Assembly (NCBI GenBank): GCA_026125215.1
Contig: JAHCLN010000011.1
Span: 1-43,900, forward strand
Direction of reading: 5' to 3'
From: Opitutaceae bacterium
Lineage (GTDB): Bacteria > Verrucomicrobiota > Verrucomicrobiia > Opitutales > Opitutaceae
Length of the DNA: 43,900 bases
Position 1 is the first letter of the stretch. Every line of letters starts with the position of its first letter. Below are positions 8,699-18,132 of this stretch, in pieces. Made by a program: the position numbers and the translations under genes. The notes beneath the pieces are model-generated. The model did not search any database. It had not been told where the DNA came from and was given only the letters and a program-made list of their open reading frames with translations.

Positions 8699-9088
8699 AT
8701 GAAATCTCAGCGCATAGTTGCCGGAATTCTTGCGCTAAATGGCGCCATCTATGCCCTCCTCGCATGGATGATGCCTCCGTTTTGGCCGGGCTATCTTGTG
8801 TGGATCGGCTGGATTTTGATCGCGTGCGGTTTGAAGAAGATCAGTAAGAGGTGGTTTTGGATTACGAGTGCGGTTTGGAATGCGGCTCTTCTATCTCTAT
8901 TTCTGAGTGATACCGACTGGAGCGGTCACGATAAGGCCCTGATCTACTGGCACGGGAGATTTCATCTTCTCGTCGCGACACTAGCTTCTGCGTTTTTATG
9001 CCTGCCTTCTTTTTGGAGATCCCAGAAGAAAGAGCCGAACCAACAGCCCGAGCCAATGCGGGCCATAGGCCCGCATGGCTCATCTTGA
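8699..9088 (+). CDS. small three-TM membrane protein, unknown
   Basis: Unrecognised 129-residue protein with about three hydrophobic segments (roughly residues 5-22, 27-42 and 85-100) and a basic, Gln/Pro-rich tail. The ATG at 8699 is chosen because the hydrophobic protein begins there; upstream codons to 8537 look random. The last ~13 codons (PEPMRAIGPHGSS) are the translation of a palindrome (9050-9081), so the natural C-terminus may have been replaced when that element or the neighbouring IS110 sequence arrived. Base composition is distinctly more AT-rich than the flanks, suggesting acquisition. Confidence 0.5.
   Translation: MKSQRIVAGILALNGAIYALLAWMMPPFWPGYLVWIGWILIACGLKKISKRWFWITSAVWNAALLSLFLSDTDWSGHDKALIYWHGRFHLLVATLASAFLCLPSFWRSQKKEPNQQPEPMRAIGPHGSS
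9050..9081. repeat. imperfect palindrome at the IS110 remnant
   Basis: Arms GAGCCAATGCGGGCC (9050-9064) and GGCCCGCATGGCTC (9068-9081) around an ATA loop; one unpaired A in the left arm. It overlaps the 3' end of the 8699-9088 gene and ends about 7 nt from the recognisable IS110 coding remnant. Confidence 0.8.
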
Positions 9089-9162
9089 ACGCCCTCGGCC
9101 ACCGCGATCGTGATCGTATCTTTATGGACATCCAGGCCCACATATCTTTGCTTCGGCTTCAT
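9089..9162 (-). mobile_element. remnant of an IS110-family transposase gene (N-terminus only)
   Basis: From an ATG at 9162 the minus strand reads MKPKQRYVGLDVHKDTITIA and continues VAEG. The YVGLDVHKDTI motif is the start of the DEDD catalytic domain of IS110-family transposases, with its first catalytic Asp. Identity is lost after ~24 residues at the palindrome 9050-9081. About 100 nt beyond 9162 may be the element's left flank. The remaining ~300 residues of a transposase are absent, so this is a dead fragment. Confidence 0.72.
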
Positions 9163-9264
9163 GTGCTTGTCCTTGGTTTTGGTTGTTTCGGTTACACGCC
9201 ACACCACTGCGGATAGGCTCTCCTCGAGAGTTAACCCGCGTTCCCCAAGGACAAGCACCCCTCT

Positions 9265-9294
9265 TTCGCTCTGCTGCTTCATCGCAGCTATAAT
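9265..9294 (+). promoter_or_regulatory. candidate promoter of the 9313 gene
   Basis: A perfect -10 hexamer TATAAT at 9289-9294, 18 nt before the ATG at 9313. The -35 region (TTCGCT at 9265-9270, spacer 18) is a poor match. It could also derive from the IS110 flank. Confidence 0.35.
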
Positions 9295-9312
9295 GCCTGG
9301 GCAAAAGCAGCC

Positions 9313-9881
9313 ATGTTCGACACCCTAACTAAATACGTAGAAAAAAAGCCGCGCTCGATTGTGATATGCGCGCTGACTTTTATAGCGACGCTCAGCGGTG
9401 TGTCGGACGCATGTTTCTACGTGCTTTCCCAAATCGTCGAAAACGAGAGAAGCTGGGCGCGACAAGAAGTTATTCTCGCAAAGGCGAGATACGAAAATGA
9501 AGCGAAGAATCTCCAAGCGCGTGCGAGGCTGAATACAGAGAACATCAGTCGTTCCCTAGATTCCTTCATTCCCGTGCTGAAGGAACAGGTTGAGAGCATT
9601 CGAACACTGAAGATCGAACTCGGTTCCCGAGCGAAGGAAGATGATGCGGTTTTTCCCTCTATCTCAAAGTTGCCGAACTTGAGTTTCGCACAGGTGAGTT
9701 GCTGCGGAAGCTCGAGTCAGAACGTGTCATTCTAGGTCCGCCATCAGTTTTGACCGGCGTTACTCCAACATGGGGCCACATGCAGTATGTCATGCCACGC
9801 TTGGCATTGTGGTCGGGGATCGCGTTCCTTGTTTCCGCTGCGTTCATCGTGTTCGTTCTTCGAAAGAAAAATGCCGCCTAA
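9313..9881 (+). pseudogene. frameshifted membrane/coiled-coil protein gene, unknown
   Basis: The first frame (9313-9735) gives an N-terminal hydrophobic segment (IVICALTFIATLSGV) followed by a long charged helix with coiled-coil character. Near 9650 the helix pattern is lost and the frame ends in a short meaningless tail. In the -1 frame the helix resumes (LYLKVAELEFRTGELLRKL) and ends in a second TM segment (LWSGIAFLVSAAFIVFVL) and the stop at 9879-9881. A missing T in the T-run at 9650-9654 would join both into one ~189-residue protein with two TMs and a coiled coil. I recognise no family. It may be a real mutation or a sequencing slip in the homopolymer. Confidence 0.6.
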
Positions 9882-9907
9882 CAAGGCGCCAGCGGCGGTC
9901 GTTGGCT
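9876..9907 (+). other. attC-like motif at the end of the frameshifted gene
   Basis: GCCTAAC at 9876-9882 fits the integron R'' core RYYYAAC and, as often in gene cassettes, contains the stop codon TAA. GTTGGCT at 9901-9907 matches the R' core GTTRRRY at six of seven positions. The intervening 18 nt are far shorter than a normal attC arm pair, so at most this is a degenerate site. Confidence 0.2.
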
Positions 9908-10009
9908 CATCTTTAACGATCGGCGGAAGATATTCGGGTATAATTTGATTTAACTGCATGGCAGTGGCATTGAGTCCGGCTCAGACCGGCATGGGCGGCA
10001 CGCGGACGC

Positions 10010-10038
10010 AAAAAAGGCCGGCAATCAGGCCGGCCTTT
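10010..10038 (-). terminator. rho-independent terminator of the sigma factor gene
   Basis: Read on the minus strand: AAAGGCCGGC, loop CTGATT, GCCGGCCTTT, with the T-run completed to six (10015-10010). It lies 19 nt after the sigma-factor stop. Confidence 0.9.
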
Positions 10039-10056
10039 GCTGGGGCTGTGGAGAGC

Positions 10057-11121
10057 TTAGTTGCGCCCGGCTTTGGCGGCCTTGGCGGACTTGCTTTCCA
10101 TGAATTCGCGGATGACGGCCATGCGCTGGCGCTGGCGCTCTTCTTCCTCGATTTCCTCGGTCGTGCGGATCGATTCGTGCTTGGCGATCGCCTTCCGCAT
10201 TTTGGTGATGGCGAGGTATTCGAGCTGGCGGATGCGCTCGCGGGTGACGCGGAACTTCTGGCCGACTTCCTCGAGGGTGAGCTCCTCCCGGCCATCGAGG
10301 CCGAAGCGCAGGCGGATGATCTCGGCCTCACGGGCGTCGAGCGAGTCCACCATCGCGCGAAGATCGGCGTTCAGGTTGCGCTCCCGCAGGCTTTCAAAAG
10401 GGCTCACGGCGTTTTCATCGCCGACGATTTCGCCGAAGGTCGAGGAATCGCTCTCTTCGCCGACCGGGGCGTCGAGCGAAGCCGGGCGGACGCTCACGGA
10501 CTTGAGGTGGGCGACCTTGCTGGTGGGAATCTGCAGCTCGCGCGCCAATTCCTCGTCGGTCGGCTCGCGGCCGAGTTCCTCGGTGAGCTTCATCGCGGTG
10601 CGGCGCATCTTGGCAATCTTGTCCACCAGATGAACCGGCAGGCGGATGGTCTTGGACTGGTTGGCGAGGGCGCGCTTGATGGACTGCTTGATCCACCACG
10701 CGGCGTAGGTCGAGAGCTTGCCGCCCTTGCGGGGGTCGAAGCGCTCCACGGCCTTAATGAGGCCGATATTGCCTTCGCTGATCAGGTCGAGCAGCGGGAG
10801 ACCAAAGTCCTTGTAATCCATGGCGATCTTCACGACCAGGCGCAGGTTGGCCTGGATCATGTGGTCGCGGGCGGCCTTGTCGCCCCGGCGGATGCGTTTT
10901 GCGAGGGTGACTTCCTCCTCGATGGTCAGGAGAGGGGTCTTGCCGATTTCCTGCAGGTATAGCTGAAGATTGCTGCGCTCGCCGTGCGGGATGGGCGCTT
11001 CGGCGGCCGGTTCGGGCTTTTCGAGAAAGGAGGGGGGCGTGTCGAGGAGGACGCTGGCGGCCTCCGTGGCGGGGCTGTCGGTTTCAACAGCCAGACGGTT
11101 GGTCTTCAATTTCAGGGCCAT
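10057..11121 (-). CDS. sigma-70 family RNA polymerase sigma factor (RpoD/group 2 type)
   Basis: A 354-residue sigma factor with region 1.2 (NLQLYLQEIGKTPLLT, ~residues 50-80), region 2 (LRLVVKIAMDY, DLISEGNIGLIKAVERFD, STYAAWWIKQSI; core binding and -10 recognition), region 3 (~170-235) and region 4 helix-turn-helix (LTLEEVGQKFRVTRERIRQ, ~285-305) for -35 contacts. The long region 1.1 and the non-conserved insert of Gram-negative primary sigma factors are missing, so it is either a short primary sigma factor or an RpoS-like group 2 factor; sequence alone does not decide. The Arg/Glu-rich C-terminal tail after region 4 is unusual. A leader of 219 nt separates it from trpE, and I see no confident promoter there. 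Confidence 0.9.
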   Translation of the reverse strand: MALKLKTNRLAVETDSPATEAASVLLDTPPSFLEKPEPAAEAPIPHGERSNLQLYLQEIGKTPLLTIEEEVTLAKRIRRGDKAARDHMIQANLRLVVKIAMDYKDFGLPLLDLISEGNIGLIKAVERFDPRKGGKLSTYAAWWIKQSIKRALANQSKTIRLPVHLVDKIAKMRRTAMKLTEELGREPTDEELARELQIPTSKVAHLKSVSVRPASLDAPVGEESDSSTFGEIVGDENAVSPFESLRERNLNADLRAMVDSLDAREAEIIRLRFGLDGREELTLEEVGQKFRVTRERIRQLEYLAITKMRKAIAKHESIRTTEEIEEEERQRQRMAVIREFMESKSAKAAKAGRN

Positions 11122-11340
11122 GGTAAAAATCGTTGAGGGTTAGTCTCTGTGGGAGGAGCAATGTTCCGACGGGATTGTTCCGACTGACCTAGCCTAAATC
11201 GTTCCAACCTTGCTACGGCCGTCCTGCTGGGACGGATGCAAAAAATCGAACGCGGCAGCGCCATCGCGTCCCAGCGGAAGCCGGCCCGAAGGGCCAAATG
11301 GCACACGGGCCCGGTGCGACCGCAGCGGATGAAACCGCCC

Positions 11341-12828
11341 TCAGGTCGGAAACTGCTCGGCCATGGCGACGGCCTTGAAGAGGGCGGAGGCTTTGTTGAT
11401 GGTCTCCTGATATTCCTCGGAGGGCACGGAGTCGGCCACCCAGCCGCCGCCGGCCTGGATGTAAACGCGGCCGTCCTTGAGCAACGCGGTGCGCAGCATG
11501 ATGCAGGTGTCCATGTTGCCATCGTAGCCAAAATAGCCGAGGGCCCCGGCATAGAAGCCGCGCTGCGTCTGCTCGATCTGCGTGATGATCTGCATGGCCC
11601 GGACCTTGGGCGCGCCGCTCACGGTGCCGGCAGGGAAGGTGGCGCGCAGGAGATCGTAGGCGTCCTTGTCCGGCGCAATGCGGCCCTCGACCTGCGAGAC
11701 GATGTGCATGACGTGCGAGTAGCGCTCGACCGTCATGAAATCCGGCACCGTGACGGAACCGAAGGCGCACACGCGGCCGATGTCGTTGCGGGCGAGGTCC
11801 ACCAGCATGAGGTGCTCGGCCTTTTCCTTTTCGTCGGCGAGAAGTTCCCGCTCAAGGGCGGCGTCCTCCGCCGGGGTCGCGCCCCGGCGCCGGGTGCCGG
11901 CGATGGGGCGGATCTCCACGCGGCCGTCGGTCAGCCGCACGTGGACTTCGGGCGAAGCGCCGACGATGGCGAAGTCGCCCGTCTCGAGGATGAACATGTA
12001 GGGCGAAGGATTGACCGTGCGCAACGCCCGATAGAGGTCGAGCAGCGTCCGGGCAAAAGGCTTGGTAAAGCGCTGGGCGCCGACCACCTGGATGATGTCG
12101 CCGGCCCGGATGAATTCCTTGGCGTCCTGCACGGCCTGCTCGAAGCGGGCGCGGGTGAAATTGCCCGGCGGCACCTGGACCGGACCGGGATCGATCAGCG
12201 GGGCCGGGGCCAGTTCCCGGGGCTGTCGGAGCAGGGCGTGCAAGGCTGCCAGCTCGGCCACGGCGGCATCATAGGCGGCCCCGGCATCGGAACCGATGTG
12301 GGCGTTGACGCAAAGCCGGAGGGTTTGCTTGGCGCGGTCGAAAATCAGCAGCGAGTCCGACAGCATGAAATAGAGCAGGGGCGTGCCGAGTTCGTCTTTC
12401 GGGGCGACGGGAACGGTGGGCTCCACGCGCATGACGTATTCGTAGCCCACAAAGCCCACGGCGCCGCCGGTAAAGCGCGGCAGGCCCGGCAGGCTGACCG
12501 GCCGGTAGCGCCCCATCTCTTCCTTGAGCAGATCCAGCGGGTCCGGCGGGGTGGGAATGCGTTCGACGGGCCGCCCGGGCACGCGGATTTCGGTGGTGGC
12601 CGGCCCGCAGACGAGGACCTTGCGCGGCCGGCAGCCGATGAAGCTGTAGCGGGAGAGGTGCTCTCCGCCCTCGACGGATTCGAGAAGATAGGCCGGGCCG
12701 GCTTCCCTCAGCTTGGCGTATGCCGACACGGGGGTTTCGAAATCGGCCATGAGGTCGGTGCAGACGGGCACGACGTTGCCCTGTTGGCTGAGAGCAAGAA
12801 AGGCGTCGCGGGTGGGGAAAATGGTCAT
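11341..12828 (-). CDS. trpE: anthranilate synthase component I
   Basis: Converts chorismate and ammonia (from the TrpG glutaminase) to anthranilate, the first step of tryptophan synthesis. The N-terminal feedback-binding motif LLESVEGGEHLSRYSFIG is present (~residue 50), and the catalytic C-terminal half shows PIAGTRRRG, LLADEKEKAEHLMLVDLARND and FPAGTVSGAPKVRAMQ. Length (495 aa) is typical of the TrpE branch rather than PabB, and the Leu-Leu-Glu-Ser motif supports tryptophan feedback. No trpG or leader peptide is adjacent. Confidence 0.93.
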   Translation of the reverse strand: MTIFPTRDAFLALSQQGNVVPVCTDLMADFETPVSAYAKLREAGPAYLLESVEGGEHLSRYSFIGCRPRKVLVCGPATTEIRVPGRPVERIPTPPDPLDLLKEEMGRYRPVSLPGLPRFTGGAVGFVGYEYVMRVEPTVPVAPKDELGTPLLYFMLSDSLLIFDRAKQTLRLCVNAHIGSDAGAAYDAAVAELAALHALLRQPRELAPAPLIDPGPVQVPPGNFTRARFEQAVQDAKEFIRAGDIIQVVGAQRFTKPFARTLLDLYRALRTVNPSPYMFILETGDFAIVGASPEVHVRLTDGRVEIRPIAGTRRRGATPAEDAALERELLADEKEKAEHLMLVDLARNDIGRVCAFGSVTVPDFMTVERYSHVMHIVSQVEGRIAPDKDAYDLLRATFPAGTVSGAPKVRAMQIITQIEQTQRGFYAGALGYFGYDGNMDTCIMLRTALLKDGRVYIQAGGGWVADSVPSEEYQETINKASALFKAVAMAEQFPT

Positions 12829-12905
12829 GGCAGGCCGATAATTGCGGGGGATGGTCCGCGGCTAGCGAGGAGAAAAAACGCCGGCGCGGACACGCGGACG
12901 GCGGG

Positions 12906-14756
<1,851 letters not shown>

Positions 14757-14777
14757 AGTTTGATAAATTTACTGGCG

Positions 14778-14807
14778 ATATTAGCGGCGCGCGCAAAAGT
14801 GGCGCAA
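14778..14807 (-). promoter_or_regulatory. candidate glmS promoter
   Basis: On the minus strand TTGCGC (14807-14802) and TAATAT (14783-14778) are spaced by 18 nt; the -10 ends 21 nt before the glmS ATG. It lies in the glmS/glgC divergent gap. Confidence 0.45.
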
Positions 14808-14825
14808 GGCTTATAGGCGGACCAT

Positions 14826-16115
14826 ATGACTACTCAAAAACGCGCATTGGCGGTGATCATGGGCGGCGGCCGGGGCACCCGGCTGCAACCGCTGACGACG
14901 GAACGCTGCAAGCCGGCGGTGCCGCTCGCGGGCAAATACCGCCTCGTCGATATTCCGATCAGCAACTGCATCAACTCGGACATCAACCGGATCTTCATCC
15001 TCACGCAGTTCCAGACCGCATCGCTGCACCGGCACGTGCAGAGCACCTATCACTTCGATCCCTTCGGCGGCGGCTTTGTGGACATCCTTTCCGCCGAGCA
15101 AACCGAAAAAGGTTCGGACTGGTATCAGGGCACGGCCGATGCCGTGCGGCGCAACCTGATCCACTTCCGCTCCTTTCCGCACGATCTCGTGCTCATCCTG
15201 TCGGGCGACCAGCTCTACCGGATGGATTACCGGAAGATCATTGACCAGCATCTGGCTTCCGGTGCGGACGTGACGATCGCCGCGATTCCGTTTCCTGTCT
15301 CGAAGGTGGCCGGCCTCGGCCTCATGCAGGTCAACGACGATCTTTCCATCGGGCGCTTTGTGGAGAAGCCAAAGGATCCGGCGATCATCGACAGTCTCAC
15401 GCTCAGTCCGGCGGTCGAGGCGCGGCTGACTGCCAAGACCGGGGAGAAGCACTGCCTCGCCTCGATGGGTATCTACATCTTCAACCGGCGGGCCTTGGCC
15501 GATGCGCTGGACAACACAATGACTGACTTCGGCAAGGAGATCATCCCCGGGCTCCTCGGCAAGAAGAAGCTTTTTGCACACATCTTTGAAGGCTATTGGG
15601 AGGACATCGGCACGGTGCGCGCTTTCTTCGAAGCCAACCTGGCGCTCGCGCAACCCCTGCCGCCCTTCAATTTCTTTGATCCGGCGGCGCCGATCTACAC
15701 CCAGGACCGCTACCTGCCGGCCTCGAAGCTCAACCGCTGCCAGATCGACCATGCCGTGATCGGCGACGGCTGCATCATCGCGGATTCAACCATCAGGCGG
15801 TGCGTGTTCGGCATCCGCTCCTTTGTCGAGGAGGGCTGTATCCTGGAGGACGTGATTGTGATGGGTTCGGATTATTACGAAACCACCGAACAGCAGGACG
15901 AAAACCTGGCCCAAGGCCGGCCGCACCTCGGGGTGGGCAAAGGCTGCCGGATCAGCGGGGCCATCATCGACAAGAACGCCCGTATCGGCGCCGGTTGCAT
16001 GCTGCAGGCCGCGGGCAAGGAAGACGGCAGCTATGCCGGCGGCGCGGTCATCATCCGCGACGGCGTGCTCGTCGTGCCAAAGGGCGTCACTTTGCCGGCC
16101 GGCACGGTGGTCTGA
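14826..16115 (+). CDS. glgC: glucose-1-phosphate adenylyltransferase
   Basis: Makes ADP-glucose, the glycogen precursor, from glucose-1-phosphate and ATP. The nucleotidyltransferase domain shows GGGRGTRLQPLT, KPAVPLAGKYRLVDIPISNC, YQGTADAVRRN, SGDQLYRMDY, FVEKPKD and FEGYWEDIGT. The C-terminal third (from ~residue 300) is a left-handed beta-helix with hexapeptide-like repeats, involved in allosteric control in this family. Full length, 429 aa. It is convergent with lgt, with a 9-nt gap, and divergent from glmS, so sugar-phosphate metabolism genes meet here. Confidence 0.95.
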   Translation: MTTQKRALAVIMGGGRGTRLQPLTTERCKPAVPLAGKYRLVDIPISNCINSDINRIFILTQFQTASLHRHVQSTYHFDPFGGGFVDILSAEQTEKGSDWYQGTADAVRRNLIHFRSFPHDLVLILSGDQLYRMDYRKIIDQHLASGADVTIAAIPFPVSKVAGLGLMQVNDDLSIGRFVEKPKDPAIIDSLTLSPAVEARLTAKTGEKHCLASMGIYIFNRRALADALDNTMTDFGKEIIPGLLGKKKLFAHIFEGYWEDIGTVRAFFEANLALAQPLPPFNFFDPAAPIYTQDRYLPASKLNRCQIDHAVIGDGCIIADSTIRRCVFGIRSFVEEGCILEDVIVMGSDYYETTEQQDENLAQGRPHLGVGKGCRISGAIIDKNARIGAGCMLQAAGKEDGSYAGGAVIIRDGVLVVPKGVTLPAGTVV

Positions 16116-16124
16116 GCCGGTGCG

Positions 16125-16943
16125 TCACCGGTGAACGGGCGACGGCCGCGGCGGTGACCTGCGGGCGATCAGCCACAGACCTGCGGCGACGAGAAACACC
16201 GAGTAAAACGTGCCCCGGCTGAGGCCGAGGATGAGCGCGGCATCCGGTTCCCGGAACATCTCGCCCACGGCGCGAAGACCGGCGTAGGCCACCATGAATT
16301 CACCAGCCAACCGGCCGGGACGTTCCGCCACGATCCGGCTGGACCAAAACCGCCACTGGATGAAGGCGAGCAGCAGGGCGCCTTCCAAGCCGGCCTGGTA
16401 GAGCTGCGAAGGGTGGCGCGGGTCGGGCCCGCCGCCGGTGTTGGAAAAAATCACCGCCCAGGCCACCGTGGAGGGTTTGCCCCAAAGTTCACCGTTGATG
16501 AAATTGGCGAGCCGGCCGAGCAGGAGACCGGCGGCGGCCACCGAGGCGATCAAGTCCCCGAGGTGCAAAAAGGGCAGGCGCCGGCTGCGGGCGAACCACC
16601 ACAGGGCGGCGGCCACGCCGACAAAGCCGCCGTGACTGGCCATGCCGCCTTCCCACACGCGCAGCAGCGCCAGCGGGTCCTCCCGCACCAGCCCGGGCTG
16701 GTAGAAGAGAAAAAAGCCGAGGCGACCGCCGAGCAGCACGCCGATGACGATGGCCACCATGAGGTCGGTGATCTGCGCGGGCTGAAGCAGTGAGCGTCCG
16801 GCCCGGGCATAGCGGTGCAGCAGCCAGTAAGCCGCGCCAAATCCGAGCAGGTAGGCCAGCCCGTAGTAGCGGATGCCGAAATTGTCGCCGAAGCGGACCA
16901 AAAACGGGCTCAGGTCATGAACCCAGTGGGCGAGAAAATGCAT
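16125..16943 (-). CDS. lgt: prolipoprotein diacylglyceryl transferase
   Basis: Inner-membrane enzyme that moves diacylglycerol from phosphatidylglycerol to the lipobox Cys of prelipoproteins. It has about seven hydrophobic segments, an N-terminal GIRYYGLAYLLGF motif, the Lgt signature GRLANFINGELWGKPS (~residues 140-155) and RHPSQLYQ. Length 272 aa is normal. It is 6 nt downstream of the CNNM gene and in the same direction, so probably cotranscribed. Its substrates in this window include the lipoproteins at 6.0 and 19.7 kb. Confidence 0.94.
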   Translation of the reverse strand: MHFLAHWVHDLSPFLVRFGDNFGIRYYGLAYLLGFGAAYWLLHRYARAGRSLLQPAQITDLMVAIVIGVLLGGRLGFFLFYQPGLVREDPLALLRVWEGGMASHGGFVGVAAALWWFARSRRLPFLHLGDLIASVAAAGLLLGRLANFINGELWGKPSTVAWAVIFSNTGGGPDPRHPSQLYQAGLEGALLLAFIQWRFWSSRIVAERPGRLAGEFMVAYAGLRAVGEMFREPDAALILGLSRGTFYSVFLVAAGLWLIARRSPPRPSPVHR

Positions 16944-16949
16944 GAAGCG

Positions 16950-18026
16950 TCAGGCGGGCGGATTCGGGGGGAAGGGGGTCACGTTCGCCGCCGGCCGGCC
17001 GGGCCGGGCTTTCTCCTTGAGCCGGGTGCGGGCCAGTTCGCGCATGTCGATGGCCGGGTCGTCCTTCTCGAAAATCTCGCGGCCGAGCAGGTGCTCGATG
17101 ACGTCCTCCATTGTCACCACGCCGGCGGTGGAGCCGAATTCGTCCACCACCACGAGCAGCTTCTGGTGTTTCTTGAGGAAGGTCTGCAGGGCGTTGCCGA
17201 CGGTGACGGTTTCGGGAATGAAATGAATTTCCTGCATCAAAGTCTCCACCAGTGCGGTGTGCTGGTCGTTGGCCTTGGCGTTGAGCAGGTCGCGGCGCCG
17301 GGCGAGGCCGACGATGTCGTCGATGTTGCGGCCGTAAACCGGCATGCGTCCGAAAGGCAGGTGGGGGAATTCCTTGAACACTTCGCTGATGGTCGCGCTG
17401 CGCCGCAGGGCCGTGACCACGGTCCGGGGGGTCATGATTTCGCTGACGCGGACATCGTCGAGCGAGAGGGCGTTGGTGATGATGCTTGATTCGCTGCGGC
17501 TCAGGGTGCCCTGCCGGGCGCCGCGCTCGGCAAGCAGGATGATCTCCTCGTCGGAGCTGGTGTCGGCATGCCGGGCGGGCACCAGCCAGCGCACGAGCAG
17601 GTTGCACAGGTAGGTAACGGGGGACAGGGCCCGCCGGATCCACCACAGCGGATAAACCACATGGGGCTGCAGTTCGCGCCGGTAGATCACGCCGATGTTC
17701 TTGGGCAGGACCTCGGAAAAGATGAGAATGGCAAGGGTGAGGGCGGCCGAGAGGACGCCCAGCACGGCATCGCCGAAAAGTTTGGTGGCCAGGCCGCCCA
17801 CGATCACGGAACCCAGCGTATTGGCGACGGTGTTGAGGGTCAGGATGGCCGAGATCGTCTGGTCGAGGCTGCGCTTGAGTTCCTCCAGCAACTGGCCGCG
17901 GCGGGCACGTTTCTGCTTGAGCGATTCGATGTCGGCGACGGTGGTGCTCAGGATCATTGCCTCCAGCAGCGAGCAGATGAAGGAAACACCCAGGGTGAAC
18001 GAGATGGCGGCGATCAACCAATGCAT
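16950..18026 (-). CDS. CNNM/DUF21 transmembrane protein with CBS domains
   Basis: A 358-residue membrane protein: DUF21/CNNM transmembrane region (about residues 1-185, hydrophobic runs near 1-20, 60-80, 90-110) followed by a CBS pair (EIMTPRTVVTALRRS ... VVVDEFGSTAGVVTMEDVIE). Related proteins act in Mg2+/Co2+ handling or are annotated as hemolysin-like, the latter name being historical. The C-terminal CorC/HlyC transporter-associated domain is missing, so it is a shorter variant of ~450-residue homologues. Precise substrate unknown. Confidence 0.88.
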   Translation of the reverse strand: MHWLIAAISFTLGVSFICSLLEAMILSTTVADIESLKQKRARRGQLLEELKRSLDQTISAILTLNTVANTLGSVIVGGLATKLFGDAVLGVLSAALTLAILIFSEVLPKNIGVIYRRELQPHVVYPLWWIRRALSPVTYLCNLLVRWLVPARHADTSSDEEIILLAERGARQGTLSRSESSIITNALSLDDVRVSEIMTPRTVVTALRRSATISEVFKEFPHLPFGRMPVYGRNIDDIVGLARRRDLLNAKANDQHTALVETLMQEIHFIPETVTVGNALQTFLKKHQKLLVVVDEFGSTAGVVTMEDVIEHLLGREIFEKDDPAIDMRELARTRLKEKARPGRPAANVTPFPPNPPA

Positions 18027-18132
18027 GCGGCCAGTTTATGGACCCGGGCGGATTTACGAATACAAACGGCGGGCGGCCCCGGCCGGCCAAAAGAGCCTTG
18101 CGACCGCCGCCCGGCCGGAGGGTAATCCCCGC

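Noticed and set aside
9650-9654. Programmed -1 frameshift in the 9313 gene
   Set aside because: No X XXY YYZ slippery heptamer with a following pseudoknot is evident; a simple indel in the T-run explains it better.
14757-14825. glmS ribozyme in the glmS leader
   Set aside because: The leader is 69 nt at most and shared with divergent glgC, much too short for the ribozyme.
18027-18132. Glycine riboswitch before gcvT
   Set aside because: The 106-nt gap is too short for a tandem glycine aptamer and no conserved core was seen.
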